A stretch of 64,000 nt of DNA from Paenibacillaceae bacterium (GTDB taxonomy: Bacteria; Bacillota; Bacilli; Paenibacillales; CANHGK01): the NCBI GenBank assembly GCA_947460235.1, contig CANHGK010000002.1:1-64000 (forward strand), in the 5' to 3' direction. The notes under the pieces are model-generated. The model did no database searches and was not told the origin of the DNA. It saw only the letters and a list, made by a program, of their open reading frames with translations. The position numbers and the translations under genes are program-made. This document shows positions 1-9,190 of the stretch, piece after piece (the first letter of the stretch is position 1; every line of letters begins with the position of its first letter).

Positions 1-150
1 AAGGTCCTAAGACCTTTAAGCTCTCGCTAGCGTTTTTATTGCTCGATGATCTCCGCTACGATCTCATCGTTTCTCTCTTACATTCAGTGTTCAGTTTTCA
101 ATGTGCGATGTCGTTCTTCTCAGTTGTTTTTGCGTGTCTCAGAAGCGACA
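1..150 (-). other. rRNA operon leader (5' pre-rRNA, 16S gene lies beyond the left edge)
   Basis: Downstream of a strong promoter, read leftwards, is a G/A-rich leader with the typical Bacillota pre-rRNA motif TTGAAAACTGAACA (about 87-100). Several hairpins follow, including one around 43-68 and a perfect AAGGTC/GACCTT repeat at 1-16. No protein-coding signal is visible. In B. subtilis an rRNA operon follows recR-yaaL-bofA, so position also fits; bofA is absent here. No rRNA sequence itself is inside the window, so the call rests on the leader motif, promoter and synteny. Confidence 0.6.
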
Positions 151-156
151 AGGAGA

Positions 157-186
157 ATCATAGCATGGATTAAAACATAAAGTCAA
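157..186 (-). promoter_or_regulatory. Sigma-A promoter, probably for an rRNA operon
   Basis: Read on the minus strand: -35 TTGACT (181-186), 18-bp spacer, -10 TATGAT (157-162), expected start near 150. It lies just past the yaaL stop codon and points at the leader-like sequence running off the left edge. Confidence 0.65.
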
Positions 187-199
187 ATGCTTTTCTTAA

Positions 200-481
200 C
201 TATTTTTCGAGTTTTTTTTGGACTGTTATTTTTTTGTTTTTTGCCTCTCTTAACAGGTATTCATAGCGCTTTTCTGCCGCTTCTACCGCGAATATTGCGT
301 AATCTATCCTATCATTCCCAGTTATTTCATGAAAATTCCTTTCAGCTGTTGTCCATTGCTCAAATGCTCTGTCTAATTCGAATATTAGCATTCGCGTGTC
401 ATTAATTTCTTTTTCGCGCCGAATCATCTCGGTTCTTCTCGTTTCAAACTTGTGCAACCACTTTGTCCATATAATGTTCAC
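200..481 (-). CDS. yaaL: YaaL-like DUF2508 family protein
   Basis: Small charged, mostly helical protein of about 93 residues with the DUF2508 pattern (central LIFELDRAFEQW, then a YAIFAVEAAEKRYEYLL helix). Function unknown in the family. It is placed directly after recR, as in Bacillus. The start is chosen at GTG 479-481 because AGGGAG lies about 8 bases upstream; the more upstream GTG (488-490) would overlap that ribosome-binding site. An rRNA promoter begins within 15 bases of its stop codon. Confidence 0.75.
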   Translation of the reverse strand: MNIIWTKWLHKFETRRTEMIRREKEINDTRMLIFELDRAFEQWTTAERNFHEITGNDRIDYAIFAVEAAEKRYEYLLREAKNKKITVQKKLEK

Positions 482-606
482 ATATAACACTCCCTAACCA
501 AATAAGTATTATATGGTATACCCACTTAAATTGGTTTTTAGAACTAAAAACACCAACACTTTTCAATTGTTGATTGAAAAGGTTGGTGTTAGCTTGAATA
601 TTACTA

Positions 607-1203
607 TTATATTTCTCGTCGACCTTCTAATGATTTCGTGAGCGTCATCTCGTCAGCGTATTCTAAATCCCCACCGACCGGTAAACCGTGCGCAATTCTT
701 GTTACCTTAATTCCAAATGGCTTTACAAGTCGAGAAATATACATTGCTGTAGCTTCACCTTCGACATTCGGATTCGTTGCAAGAATTAACTCACTCACTG
801 TTTCGTCTTTTAATCGATGCAACAGTTCCGATAACTTAATTTGATCTGGCCCTACTCCATCCATTGGCGATATCGCACCATGAAGAACATGATATACACC
901 TTTGAATTCTCGAGTTCGTTCCATTGCTATTAAATCTCTTGACTCTTGAACAACGCAGATAACTTCGTGGTCACGAGAAGCATCCGCGCAAATTTTGCAT
1001 GGATCCGTATCAGTGATCGCACAACATACTTTACAGAAAATTAAATTGCGTTTGACATAAACAAGCGCCTTTGCGAATTCTACGACATCATCTTCATTCA
1101 TGCGTAGCACATGAAAGGCTAGACGCGCTGCCGTTTTGGATCCGATACCAGGCAATCTTGAGAAAGAGTCAATCAAACGGGCAATCGGTTGAGGATAATA
1201 CAC
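607..1203 (-). CDS. recR: Recombination protein RecR
   Basis: DNA-binding recombination mediator that acts with RecF and RecO in gap repair. At 198 residues it is full length. It shows the N-terminal helix-hairpin-helix ([15 protein letters not shown], about 17-31), a four-cysteine zinc finger (C57, C60, C69, C72) and a Toprim domain (about 80-175) with the [10 protein letters not shown] motif. GTG start preceded by AAGGAG. Third gene in dnaX-ebfC-recR-yaaL, the usual bacterial order. recF, its functional partner, is also in this window. Confidence 0.97.
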   Translation of the reverse strand: MYYPQPIARLIDSFSRLPGIGSKTAARLAFHVLRMNEDDVVEFAKALVYVKRNLIFCKVCCAITDTDPCKICADASRDHEVICVVQESRDLIAMERTREFKGVYHVLHGAISPMDGVGPDQIKLSELLHRLKDETVSELILATNPNVEGEATAMYISRLVKPFGIKVTRIAHGLPVGGDLEYADEMTLTKSLEGRREI

Positions 1204-1242
1204 CGCGCTCGACTCCTTACTATTGAAGTGATAAGCCTATAA

Positions 1243-1557
1243 TTAGAACAAACCAGGGATTTTCATTCCGCCTGTAATATGTCCCATATCTTTTTGCATC
1301 ATTTCTTCAGCTTTCGTAATCGCATCGTTCACAGCAGTCATCACAAGATCCTGTAACATTTCTACATCTTCAGGATCAACTGCTTCTGGTTTGATTTTAA
1401 TAGAGATAATTTTCTTTTGACCTGTAACAACAACGGAAACTGCACCACCGCCAGCGCTTCCTTCAACTTCTTTTGTTGCTAATTCTTCTTGTGCTTTTTC
1501 CATTTTCTCTTGCATTTTTTTTACTTGTTTCATCATTTGTTGCATGTTGTTTAACAT
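1243..1557 (-). CDS. ebfC: YbaB/EbfC family nucleoid-associated protein
   Basis: A 104-residue DNA-binding protein. The N-terminal half is a Met/Gln/Lys-rich amphipathic helix (about 1-30), followed by the compact beta core including [11 protein letters not shown] and [14 protein letters not shown]. Family members are dimers with a tweezer-like fold. ATG start with an AGGGGG ribosome-binding site. It lies 12 bases downstream of dnaX and before recR, almost certainly co-transcribed. Confidence 0.95.
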   Translation of the reverse strand: MLNNMQQMMKQVKKMQEKMEKAQEELATKEVEGSAGGGAVSVVVTGQKKIISIKIKPEAVDPEDVEMLQDLVMTAVNDAITKAEEMMQKDMGHITGGMKIPGLF

Positions 1558-1569
1558 TCTACGTTCCCC

Positions 1570-3330
1570 CTAATTACTTTCATCAATAATCGTAACCGTT
1601 TCCGGCCCGAAATGTGACACCAACTTATCAATCCATGCGTCTTCTGCAGGCTCAGGCTCCAAACTGAAATCTTGCTTAAAGCCTTCTTTCGCAACACCCT
1701 TAGATGAATGCGATTGTTCGTTCCAATCTTTTTGCAATAGTGATACAATCCGAAACTTACGTCCTGTTACTTGTTCTATGAATTGTTCAATCCATTCACG
1801 GTTCGCAGGTTTGTCTATTGTATCACGATGCATTGCGTTTTTGAAAAGTAAAAGAATTCGTTGGCCAGATACTTTCGTTGGGTCACAATCCCTCAACCAA
1901 GCATGCAACGTAATCTTTTTCTCTTTCACATTTTGCAAAATAGTAGGCCATGCCGTCAATACATTTTGTAAGGAAACTGGATCATCATTTGTAATAAAGT
2001 CACTTAAATTTGTAATCGGAGTACTATTCGTGGAAGAAGTTGTGTTCGGAGATGCCGAACGATACAGTGACGGTGTAACACTAGACACTGATGTTGATGT
2101 GTTTTTACTGATTCGTTCTCCTGGAACTTCTAATGTTGAAGCATTTGCGATCGGTCTATTTTGTAATTCGATCACTTTTTGCTCCAACTGTTGAATCCGT
2201 TGTTCTAACAAGTTGTTATCTGTGGAAACTGGTTTATCTATGTTACAACATTTGAGAACCGTCATTTCTAATAAAAGTGTCGGCAATGATGAGTTGCGAA
2301 TTTCGGAAATCATTCCATCTAGTATGGAAAGCCAAGTATTTAATAGAAAAGGTGTAAACGTTATATTTAATCGCTCTGCAATATCAACTCGAATCGTCGA
2401 ACGTTCTTTCCATGCAATTGAATTCGGTGCAATTCGAAAAATGAGTAAATCTCGAATAACATGCATCCATTGATCTACAATCCGCTCAACACTTCGACCT
2501 TGTTGAATCCACTGGTCCAAAATTTTTAATACGCTACCCGGATTATTCTGATGACAGCCAAGCAAAAGTTCTTCCAACTGTTTCATCGGAACGCCGCCCA
2601 AAATCGCTGTTAGATCATCCAATTTAATCATATCTTCTAAACCTGTAAAGGTCGTTGCTTGTTCCAATAAACTTAACGCATCACGCATTCCGCCATCTGA
2701 TAACCGTGCCACGAGTCGAAGCGCTTCTTCTTCAATACGAATTCCTTCCACTTTACATATATGACGCAATCGCTCCATCTGATCGTCAAGAAAAATCCTG
2801 CGGAAATCAAATCGCAAACATCTCGATACAATTGTGGAAGGTAATTTATGCGGTTCCGTTGTTGCCAAAATAAAAATTACATGACCTGGTGGTTCCTCAA
2901 GTGTTTTTAATAGTGCGTTAAACGCTTCCGTAGTTAACATATGTACTTCATCTATTATATAAACCTTGTTCGTAAGCGATACTGGAGCAAAACGAACGTT
3001 TTCACGGAGATCACGAATTTCATCAATTCCACGATTCGATGCAGCATCAATCTCTAGCACATCAACCGCAGATCCGCTCTGTACTGTTTTGCAGTTTTCA
3101 CAATGATTACAAGGTTCGATGCCGTCTACACGCTCTAGACAATTAATCGCTTTGGCTAATAATTTGGCTGCACTTGTTTTCCCAGTTCCCCGAGGCCCGC
3201 TAAATAAATATGCGTGATGAACCTTATTCGTTTTCATCGCATTCTGCAATGTGGTGACGATCGTTTGTTGCCCGATTAAATCTGCAAAAAGTTTCGGACG
3301 CCACGCCCGGTACAACGCTACATGGCTCAT
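1570..3330 (-). CDS. dnaX: DNA polymerase III subunit gamma/tau
   Basis: Clamp-loader ATPase of the replicative polymerase. Of 586 residues, the N-terminal AAA+ module has Walker A GPRGTGKT (45-52), four zinc-ligand cysteines (about 64-82), a DEVH Walker B and the SRC sensor motif (VSRCLRFDF). Domain III follows, then a low-complexity Ser/Thr/Asn linker (about 395-445) and the C-terminal tau region. ATG start with GGAGGGG. No obvious A-rich slippage site for a shorter gamma form was seen. It heads the dnaX-ebfC-recR operon. Confidence 0.97.
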   Translation of the reverse strand: MSHVALYRAWRPKLFADLIGQQTIVTTLQNAMKTNKVHHAYLFSGPRGTGKTSAAKLLAKAINCLERVDGIEPCNHCENCKTVQSGSAVDVLEIDAASNRGIDEIRDLRENVRFAPVSLTNKVYIIDEVHMLTTEAFNALLKTLEEPPGHVIFILATTEPHKLPSTIVSRCLRFDFRRIFLDDQMERLRHICKVEGIRIEEEALRLVARLSDGGMRDALSLLEQATTFTGLEDMIKLDDLTAILGGVPMKQLEELLLGCHQNNPGSVLKILDQWIQQGRSVERIVDQWMHVIRDLLIFRIAPNSIAWKERSTIRVDIAERLNITFTPFLLNTWLSILDGMISEIRNSSLPTLLLEMTVLKCCNIDKPVSTDNNLLEQRIQQLEQKVIELQNRPIANASTLEVPGERISKNTSTSVSSVTPSLYRSASPNTTSSTNSTPITNLSDFITNDDPVSLQNVLTAWPTILQNVKEKKITLHAWLRDCDPTKVSGQRILLLFKNAMHRDTIDKPANREWIEQFIEQVTGRKFRIVSLLQKDWNEQSHSSKGVAKEGFKQDFSLEPEPAEDAWIDKLVSHFGPETVTIIDESN

Positions 3331-3411
3331 GCTACCCCTCCGTTAAAATCAATATCATAAATATACTATAAAATGTTTATTTCACAAATGAAAATTGCCC
3401 CACTCCGCCAA

Positions 3412-4545
3412 TTAATGACTGGAATAAGGCAATGCAATTTGAAATGTAGTTCCGAACCCCTTACTGAATACCTGAATTTGTCCGCCTAAGTCATGAATGA
3501 TTTTTTGACAAATTGATAACCCAAGTCCAGTTCCGCTTGGTTTCGTTGATACAAATGGATCAAATAGTTTATCTAACATATATGGTGGTATTCCGATTCC
3601 ATTGTCAGTAAAACGAATCAGCAATCTGCGATTACTTTGATCCACATTGATTTTAATTGACAGCAATCCACCGTCTGGCATTGCTTCTATTGCATTTCGA
3701 GTAATATTCAAAAACACTTGTTTTAACATGTCTGCATCACAAACAACTCGCGGACATTGGAAATCAGTTGGGGAAAAGCTCAAATATTGATCAATATATT
3801 CCGAATGAATTTGAACTTTATTCAAATTCCCTTCGGATTGTATGATTGGCATTAGGTTTTCTAATACTTCTTGAACACATATCGATTTATAAGAAGGTAT
3901 TTTCGGTTTACTCATTAGTAAAAATTCATTAACTAAATGATTGATTCTGTCTATTTCAGACATCATTAATCGTAAATACGTTTGTTCTTTAATTTGCGTT
4001 TGATTAATGAATTTTTTTTGAAACAATTGAATGAATCCGCGTATTGCAGTCAGTGGATTACGAATTTCGTGGGCGGTTCCTGCTGCAACTTGACCGATCA
4101 ATGCTAATCGATCAGCGCGGTATAATTGATGTTCTAATGACCTCTTATTTGTGATATCGCGCATTAACAAACAAACCGAAGTTGTTTTCCCAAAATTGTC
4201 TTTTATTAAACTGGTGTCAATCAATAATTCAAAAGAATGCTCCCCGTTTCGATACAGTACAGCATGATTACGAAAAACAATTCCATCAATCATGGATCGT
4301 TGAATTAATTGATAATCTACAGGTAATTTATAAAAAATCTCATCGATATTGTGTTTACGTATATTTTCATCACAAATACCTAAGATTTTCTTTGCATTTT
4401 CATTAATTTCTTCGATTCGATTGTTTATTGAGATAATGATAACACCAAAATCCATCTCATTTAATACGATGTTGCCAAGTTGGTGATCTAAGTGAACTTT
4501 ATATTCTAACTCTTGTTTGATACTGGTATTCCTCATGCTACTCAT
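3412..4545 (-). CDS. Soluble PAS-domain histidine kinase (sporulation-kinase type)
   Basis: A 377-residue sensor kinase. There are no membrane segments. A PAS-like sensor spans about 25-135, a HisKA domain has the phospho-accepting His159 in AHEIRNPLTAIRG, and a HATPase domain has N-box NITRNAIEAMPDGG, G1 DNGIGIPP, F-box and G2 GTGLGLSI. The layout matches Bacillus KinA/KinE-type kinases that feed the Spo0F phosphorelay. Spo0F is encoded in this window and no response regulator is adjacent, so Spo0F is a plausible partner (inference). The first ATG has only a weak GAGAGAG upstream; a second in-frame ATG at 4534-4536 is possible. It sits between the SRP RNA gene and dnaX. Confidence 0.85.
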   Translation of the reverse strand: MSSMRNTSIKQELEYKVHLDHQLGNIVLNEMDFGVIIISINNRIEEINENAKKILGICDENIRKHNIDEIFYKLPVDYQLIQRSMIDGIVFRNHAVLYRNGEHSFELLIDTSLIKDNFGKTTSVCLLMRDITNKRSLEHQLYRADRLALIGQVAAGTAHEIRNPLTAIRGFIQLFQKKFINQTQIKEQTYLRLMMSEIDRINHLVNEFLLMSKPKIPSYKSICVQEVLENLMPIIQSEGNLNKVQIHSEYIDQYLSFSPTDFQCPRVVCDADMLKQVFLNITRNAIEAMPDGGLLSIKINVDQSNRRLLIRFTDNGIGIPPYMLDKLFDPFVSTKPSGTGLGLSICQKIIHDLGGQIQVFSKGFGTTFQIALPYSSH

Positions 4546-4649
4546 CTCTCTCGTTTTATCATATTTTGAAATAGATGACTATTGGTTCAAATTATTGTGC
4601 AATCGGTTGCGTAAATGTGAGCGATTGAATCTTCAAATTTATTAAAATG

Positions 4650-4917
4650 CCGCGCACCGATAATTGATACATGTGATCCAAGCGTTACCGCTCTTCAATG
4701 CTCAGACAAGGCAACCCCCCGGCACATGAAAGTTACGACTTATGGCTGCTTCCTTCCGGACCTGACCAAGTTCATCGATTTCCATTGCGGCGGACCCGAT
4801 CGTCAACACATCGTTGATTGGGCAGACCAAACATCACATTACCTCTTATACGGAATTCAACCCCGCTATTGCGGATTTCGGGTTACAGGGCACCGCAACC
4901 TCCCCGTCTAGCGCGAC
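4650..4917 (-). ncRNA. ffs: Large signal recognition particle RNA (Bacillus-type scRNA, 4.5S/6S-like)
   Basis: The minus strand carries the Alu-domain signature GCTAGACGGGGAGGT...CGGTGCCCTGTAACCCG near the 5' end. Further on is the universally conserved S-domain tip GGTCCGGAAGGAAGCAGCC (about 4744-4765) and the closing GGGGGGTTGCC. Length of about 270 nt is that of the large SRP RNA of Bacillales. The 3' end is approximate. The same neighbourhood (scr next to dnaX) is found in B. subtilis. It pairs with Ffh to target ribosomes to SecYEG/YidC. Confidence 0.93.
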
Positions 4918-4924
4918 ATTCATC

Positions 4925-4954
4925 ATTATATAACATTCTCATACCCAAAAACAA
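4925..4954 (-). promoter_or_regulatory. Promoter of the SRP RNA gene
   Basis: On the minus strand, -10 TATAAT (4925-4930) with an 18-bp spacer to a weaker -35 TTGTTT (4949-4954). The predicted start, about 4917, coincides with the beginning of the SRP RNA. It begins immediately after the rpmE terminator. Confidence 0.6.
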
Positions 4955-4960
4955 CCAAAG

Positions 4961-5002
4961 AAAAAACGCAAATTTTTGCCATTTTCGACAAAAGATTTGC
5001 GT
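4961..5002 (-). terminator. Intrinsic terminator after rpmE
   Basis: Stem ACGCAAAT...ATTTGCGT (4966-5002), nearly perfect, followed by TTTTTTC on the minus strand. It separates rpmE from the SRP RNA. Confidence 0.85.
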
Positions 5003-5013
5003 CTTGATTCTTT

Positions 5014-5211
5014 TTAGATATTGTATTTCTTTTTGAACTTATCAACACGGCCGCCAGCGTCAATAAATTTCTGCTTACCTGTGAAGAATGGGTGGCATGC
5101 TGAGCAAATCTCAACACGTACAACCTTATTCACAGAACCCGCATCAAATTTATTACCACATGCACAAGTTACTGCCGTGACTTGATAATTCGGATGAATT
5201 CCAGCTTTCAT
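5014..5211 (-). CDS. rpmE: Ribosomal protein bL31, zinc-binding type
   Basis: A 65-residue bL31 starting MKAGIHPNY. It carries C16, C18, C37 and C40, the zinc ribbon of the C+ form that is replaced by a zinc-free paralogue under zinc starvation in Bacillus. The start at 5209-5211 is chosen because GAGGTGAT lies 5 bases upstream; the upstream in-frame codon would add three residues and overlap the ribosome-binding site. It is located after rho as in B. subtilis, with a radical SAM gene between them. Confidence 0.95.
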   Translation of the reverse strand: MKAGIHPNYQVTAVTCACGNKFDAGSVNKVVRVEICSACHPFFTGKQKFIDAGGRVDKFKKKYNI

Positions 5212-5287
5212 CACGATCACCTCTTTCTGCCCTGAATCTTTAAGATACAGAGTTCAACGATTGTATATGTTATCACCTATTGCGCAC

Positions 5288-6538
5288 TTATGCAATACCC
5301 TTAGGCGGCACAACCGTGTAATTCCCTATTGAAACTTGTGGTAATTCATCTCTCAAGATCTGAATTGCTTGTTTCATACCAAAAATCTCACCTTGCGGTG
5401 AAGGTACAATCTTCATATACGCTTCCGCATCGACATTTAAATTACGCAGTTGAATTCTGCGCAATCCGGATCGGCGAGCAAATTCGATCATTGCTTCAAG
5501 TTCCTCTTGACGGTCCATGACACCAGGAAAAATCAAATAATTAATCGATGTGTATACACCTTTATCCGTTGCGTATCGTATCGTTTTTTCGACATTCTTT
5601 AAATCATAACCTCGCGGTTTGTAATATGCATTATAATGTTCGTCAATTGCACTGATCGTGCTTACCCGCATTAAATTCAAACCCGCATCAACGATTGCTC
5701 GTAAATAGTCCGTCAATCCACCATTTGTGTTGATATTAATGTATCCATTTTGTGTCTCGGACCGAATTTGTTTCATCGCCGCAATGATAATCTTAGCTTG
5801 CGTCGATGGTTCACCCTCGCACCCTTGACCAAATGTAATTATACGATTTTCTGCCGTCAACTGCTCACGCATAATCTGTACGATTTCATCGATCTCAGGC
5901 TTAAAGTTCATTCGTGTTTGTGGTGCAGGAAATCCACTTTCCTCAGGTTGCTCAGAAATACATCCAAAACAAGCTGCATTACACGAATAGGATACAGATA
6001 CCGCACCTTCTAAACGACGCAAAAACGTATTCGAGGCTGTCAAACATTCGTATTCTAATGCACATTTTGAGAGATGTTTATATACTCGGTTTTCGGGGTA
6101 TTTGGTCAAAATTTCTTTTACTGATGCATTCAGTACCCCGACGTCTACATTTTGCGGATTCCACGGATCTGGTGCGTCTGTCTTCTCCGCAGCTACGTAA
6201 AATTGTCCATTATGCCAAGCTGTTGCGGTATATCCAAATAACGGCAAAACACGCGTCGTATCCGTCTTCACATACGACGGAATCATTAAACGCGTGTATC
6301 CTTGTGGGAGAAGTGCTCCGACCGAATAAACATCTTGCGGATACATCGCCATCTCGCCAGTGATCGGATCAATCCCGACCGGACGTGTATCCGGTAAACT
6401 AACGAGTGTGGCACCGTTCGGCAATGGAATCCATTCTTCCGGCAACACATCAATAATATCTGAACCGCTACGTCCGAGCGCGCCCCATTGTTCTTCTTCA
6501 AAAACTTCATTATTACGATTTGCGTAAACTAACTTCAT
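5288..6538 (-). CDS. Radical SAM protein, translationally coupled to rho
   Basis: A 416-residue protein with a radical SAM core in its second half. The iron-sulfur ligands are CxxxCxxC (C186, C190, C193 in SCNAACFGC), followed by a GQGCEGEPS segment typical of the GGE/SAM-binding region and a beta-barrel pattern (INTNGG, MRVSTISA, YLIFPGV). The N-terminal ~150 residues look like a separate domain. Substrate unknown. Its ATG overlaps the rho stop codon (ATGA) and its GGAGAATG ribosome-binding site lies inside rho, so the two are co-translated. I do not know a function for this family; a C-terminal Fe-S (SPASM-like) cluster is not evident. Confidence 0.85.
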   Translation of the reverse strand: MKLVYANRNNEVFEEEQWGALGRSGSDIIDVLPEEWIPLPNGATLVSLPDTRPVGIDPITGEMAMYPQDVYSVGALLPQGYTRLMIPSYVKTDTTRVLPLFGYTATAWHNGQFYVAAEKTDAPDPWNPQNVDVGVLNASVKEILTKYPENRVYKHLSKCALEYECLTASNTFLRRLEGAVSVSYSCNAACFGCISEQPEESGFPAPQTRMNFKPEIDEIVQIMREQLTAENRIITFGQGCEGEPSTQAKIIIAAMKQIRSETQNGYININTNGGLTDYLRAIVDAGLNLMRVSTISAIDEHYNAYYKPRGYDLKNVEKTIRYATDKGVYTSINYLIFPGVMDRQEELEAMIEFARRSGLRRIQLRNLNVDAEAYMKIVPSPQGEIFGMKQAIQILRDELPQVSIGNYTVVPPKGIA

Positions 6539-7833
6539 GACATTCTCCGTGGCGTTCTCGCCGATGTTACTGTTCCCGCTTGCGGAAGGATCCCTTCAAG
6601 TGATGACATAAACTCATCATTAGATTTTGTATCTTTCCATTTTTTAACCAATTGCTCAGTTAAATCCGCGGAATCATTAATTGCACGGCGGATCTGCCAA
6701 ACTTTATCTAGTTGTTCTTTGGTCATTAACATCTCTTCACGACGCGTACTGGAACGACGAATATCGATCGCAGGAAACACGCGGCGTTCTGCAAGCTTCC
6801 GGTCCAAATGCAACTCGAGATTACCTGTTCCTTTAAATTCTTCATAGATAACTTCATCCATTTTGGAACCCGTCTCAACCAACGCAGTTGCAATAATCGT
6901 CAAACTTCCGCCTTCTTCGATGTTCCGAGCGGAACCAAAGAATCTTTTCGGACGATGGAATGCACCGGGGTCAATACCACCGGATAACGTTCTGCCAGTT
7001 GGCGGAATAACCAAATTGTATGCACGAGCCAATCGGGTAATACTATCGAGCAAAATCACAACGTCTTTCTTGCTCTCTACTAAACGTTGCGCACGCTCTA
7101 ACACAAGTTCAGCCACTTTAATATGGTTTTCTGGCATTTCGTCAAACGTTGAAGAGATTACTTCGCCTTTGACGGATCGTTGCATATCAGTTACTTCCTC
7201 AGGGCGCTCATCAATCAACAAGACAAACAATTTAACATCCGGATAGTTGGCGGAAATGCTATTTGCAATTTCTTTAAGCAACAATGTTTTACCTGCTTTT
7301 GGCGGCGCAACAATAAGTCCACGTTGACCCATTCCAACGGGCGCTATCATATCCATAATCCGTGTTGAAATGTGATTTTGAGACGTTTCGAGAACTAATT
7401 TATTCTGAGGATATAAAGGAGTTAGCGCAGGGAAATGCGGGCGTTCCGATGCGGCTTCAGGCGGAAGTCCATTTACGGCTTCCACTTGAAGCAATCCGAA
7501 ATAACGTTCATTTTCTTTAGGTGGTCGACATTTGCCAGATACCATATCCCCTGGTCGCAAATCAAATTTGCGAATTTGTGATGCCGAAATGTAGATATCC
7601 TCGGAACTAGAGGCAAAATTAATCGGACGTAAGAATCCATAACCATCTTGCAAAATATCCAATACGCCTTCCATAAATAAAAATCCGCTTTTCTCTGCTT
7701 GCGCTTTTAGAATTGCGAAAATAAGTTCTTTCTTTTTCATCTGGCCGTGTTGTGCGATTTGAAATTGTTTGGCCAACTGATACAGCTCGGTTAGTTTCTT
7801 CGATTCTAATTCAGCTAAATGTACATTATCCAC
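6535..7833 (-). CDS. rho: Transcription termination factor Rho
   Basis: Hexameric RNA helicase that ends Rho-dependent transcripts. Visible are the N-terminal Rho_N helices (LAELESKKLTELYQLAKQF), a cold-shock-like RNA-binding domain (GYGFLRP), Walker A in PPKAGKTLLLKEIA, Walker B VVILLDSITRLARA and the Q-loop/R-loop region (GGIDPGAFHRPKRFFG). Start chosen at GTG 7831-7833 with GAGGTGG upstream, giving about 432 residues, close to B. subtilis Rho. Alternative GTG starts extend to 7875 and would overlap murA. Gene order murA-rho-rpmE is conserved in Bacillus. Confidence 0.95.
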   Translation of the reverse strand: MDNVHLAELESKKLTELYQLAKQFQIAQHGQMKKKELIFAILKAQAEKSGFLFMEGVLDILQDGYGFLRPINFASSSEDIYISASQIRKFDLRPGDMVSGKCRPPKENERYFGLLQVEAVNGLPPEAASERPHFPALTPLYPQNKLVLETSQNHISTRIMDMIAPVGMGQRGLIVAPPKAGKTLLLKEIANSISANYPDVKLFVLLIDERPEEVTDMQRSVKGEVISSTFDEMPENHIKVAELVLERAQRLVESKKDVVILLDSITRLARAYNLVIPPTGRTLSGGIDPGAFHRPKRFFGSARNIEEGGSLTIIATALVETGSKMDEVIYEEFKGTGNLELHLDRKLAERRVFPAIDIRRSSTRREEMLMTKEQLDKVWQIRRAINDSADLTEQLVKKWKDTKSNDEFMSSLEGILPQAGTVTSARTPRRMS

Positions 7834-7846
7834 TCCGGCCACCACC

Positions 7847-9100
7847 TCACTCGCTCTCGCGCCAGATTTCTGCACCTAATCCACGAAGATTATTTACCAG
7901 ACCATCATAACCGCGGTCGATATACTCAACGCCGTGAATTTCAGTAACTCCACTTGTTGCAATTAATCCGGCAATAACAAGTGCTGCACCCGCTCGTAGA
8001 TCCGTTGCGAATACTTTTGCACCGCGTAAATTAGACCCTTCAATAATTGCGGATCGACCTTCCACACGAATCTTCGCACCCATTTTTTGTAATTCGGGAA
8101 CTTGTTTAAAGCGTGCATTATATACGTTATCCGTCAACACACTAATCCCGTTTGCTTGCGTCAATAACGTTGTCATTGGCGATTGTAAATCTGTAGCAAA
8201 CCCAGGATAAACCAACGCTTTTACATCAATACTTTCATATTCATCTTTGCCGATGACGCGAATGGATTCATCCATTTCGATGACTTCGACACCCATTTCT
8301 TGTAATTTAGCAGTCAATGCTTCCATATGTTTCGGAATCACATTCTCTACCGTTACATCCCCACGCGTAGCTGCTGCCATGATCATATATGTACCAATTT
8401 GAATTCGGTCCGGAATGATCGAATGACGACAACCGTGCATCTCTACAACACCTTCGATCCGGATCGTCTCCGTACCGGCACCTTTTATTTTTGCACCCAT
8501 TGCATTAAGAAGTGTCGCTACATCGATAATTTCTGGCTCTTTCGCCGCATTCTCAATAAGCGTAACCCCCTTAGCACGGGATGCTGCGAGCATGATATTT
8601 ATAGTAGCTCCGACACTGGCTACATCTAGATAAATTTTTGCACCGGATAGCTTTTTTGCACGCAAATGAATGGCGCCATGTTCGTAGTGAACCTCTGCTC
8701 CCATTGCTTCGAACCCTTTGATATGTTGGTCAATCGGCCTAGGTTCAAAATTACAACCACCCGGCAAACCAATAATCGCTTCTCCGAAACGTCCAAGTAG
8801 CGCGCCCATTAAATAATATGAGGCGCGCAGCTTTTGGACTAATTCATTATTCATAGATACAAGCGAAATATTTCTGGAATCGATGGTCATTTGATCGCCA
8901 ATGCGCTCAATTTTGGTACCTAACTCTTCCAAAATACACACAAAGACTTCGATATCGCTCAACTCGGGCAGGTTGTCCAGCGTGACGACCGATTCGGATA
9001 AGATTGCAGCCGGCAAGAGTGCGAGCGCGCTGTTTTTTGCTCCGCAAATCGTAACCGACCCGCGCAACGGTCTACCTCCAGTGATCAACAGTCTTTCCAT
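7847..9100 (-). CDS. murA: UDP-N-acetylglucosamine 1-carboxyvinyltransferase (MurA/MurZ type)
   Basis: First committed step of peptidoglycan synthesis: enolpyruvyl transfer from PEP to UDP-GlcNAc. The protein begins [14 protein letters not shown] and has the [10 protein letters not shown] substrate loop and the catalytic Cys in [13 protein letters not shown]. From ATG 9098-9100 it is 417 residues, the family length. An in-frame upstream ATG at 9167-9169, with its own AAAGGATG site, would add 23 atypical residues. The genomic slot (fba-murZ-rho) indicates the MurZ/MurAB paralogue of B. subtilis. Confidence 0.94.
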   Translation of the reverse strand: MERLLITGGRPLRGSVTICGAKNSALALLPAAILSESVVTLDNLPELSDIEVFVCILEELGTKIERIGDQMTIDSRNISLVSMNNELVQKLRASYYLMGALLGRFGEAIIGLPGGCNFEPRPIDQHIKGFEAMGAEVHYEHGAIHLRAKKLSGAKIYLDVASVGATINIMLAASRAKGVTLIENAAKEPEIIDVATLLNAMGAKIKGAGTETIRIEGVVEMHGCRHSIIPDRIQIGTYMIMAAATRGDVTVENVIPKHMEALTAKLQEMGVEVIEMDESIRVIGKDEYESIDVKALVYPGFATDLQSPMTTLLTQANGISVLTDNVYNARFKQVPELQKMGAKIRVEGRSAIIEGSNLRGAKVFATDLRAGAALVIAGLIATSGVTEIHGVEYIDRGYDGLVNNLRGLGAEIWRESE

Positions 9101-9190
9101 TCGATCCTGCTTCCCCCTAATCGGCGAGTCGTCCAATAGAACGGCTACCACCTGATCCCTTGTGTTCATATTATGCATCCTTTGTAATTC

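Noticed and set aside
1900-1940. A-rich tract in dnaX as a programmed frameshift site
   Set aside because: No A-AAA-AAG heptamer with a following stem in the right frame was found.
7834-7875. Longer Rho N-terminus overlapping murA
   Set aside because: The upstream GTG lacks a ribosome-binding site and adds residues not typical of Rho.
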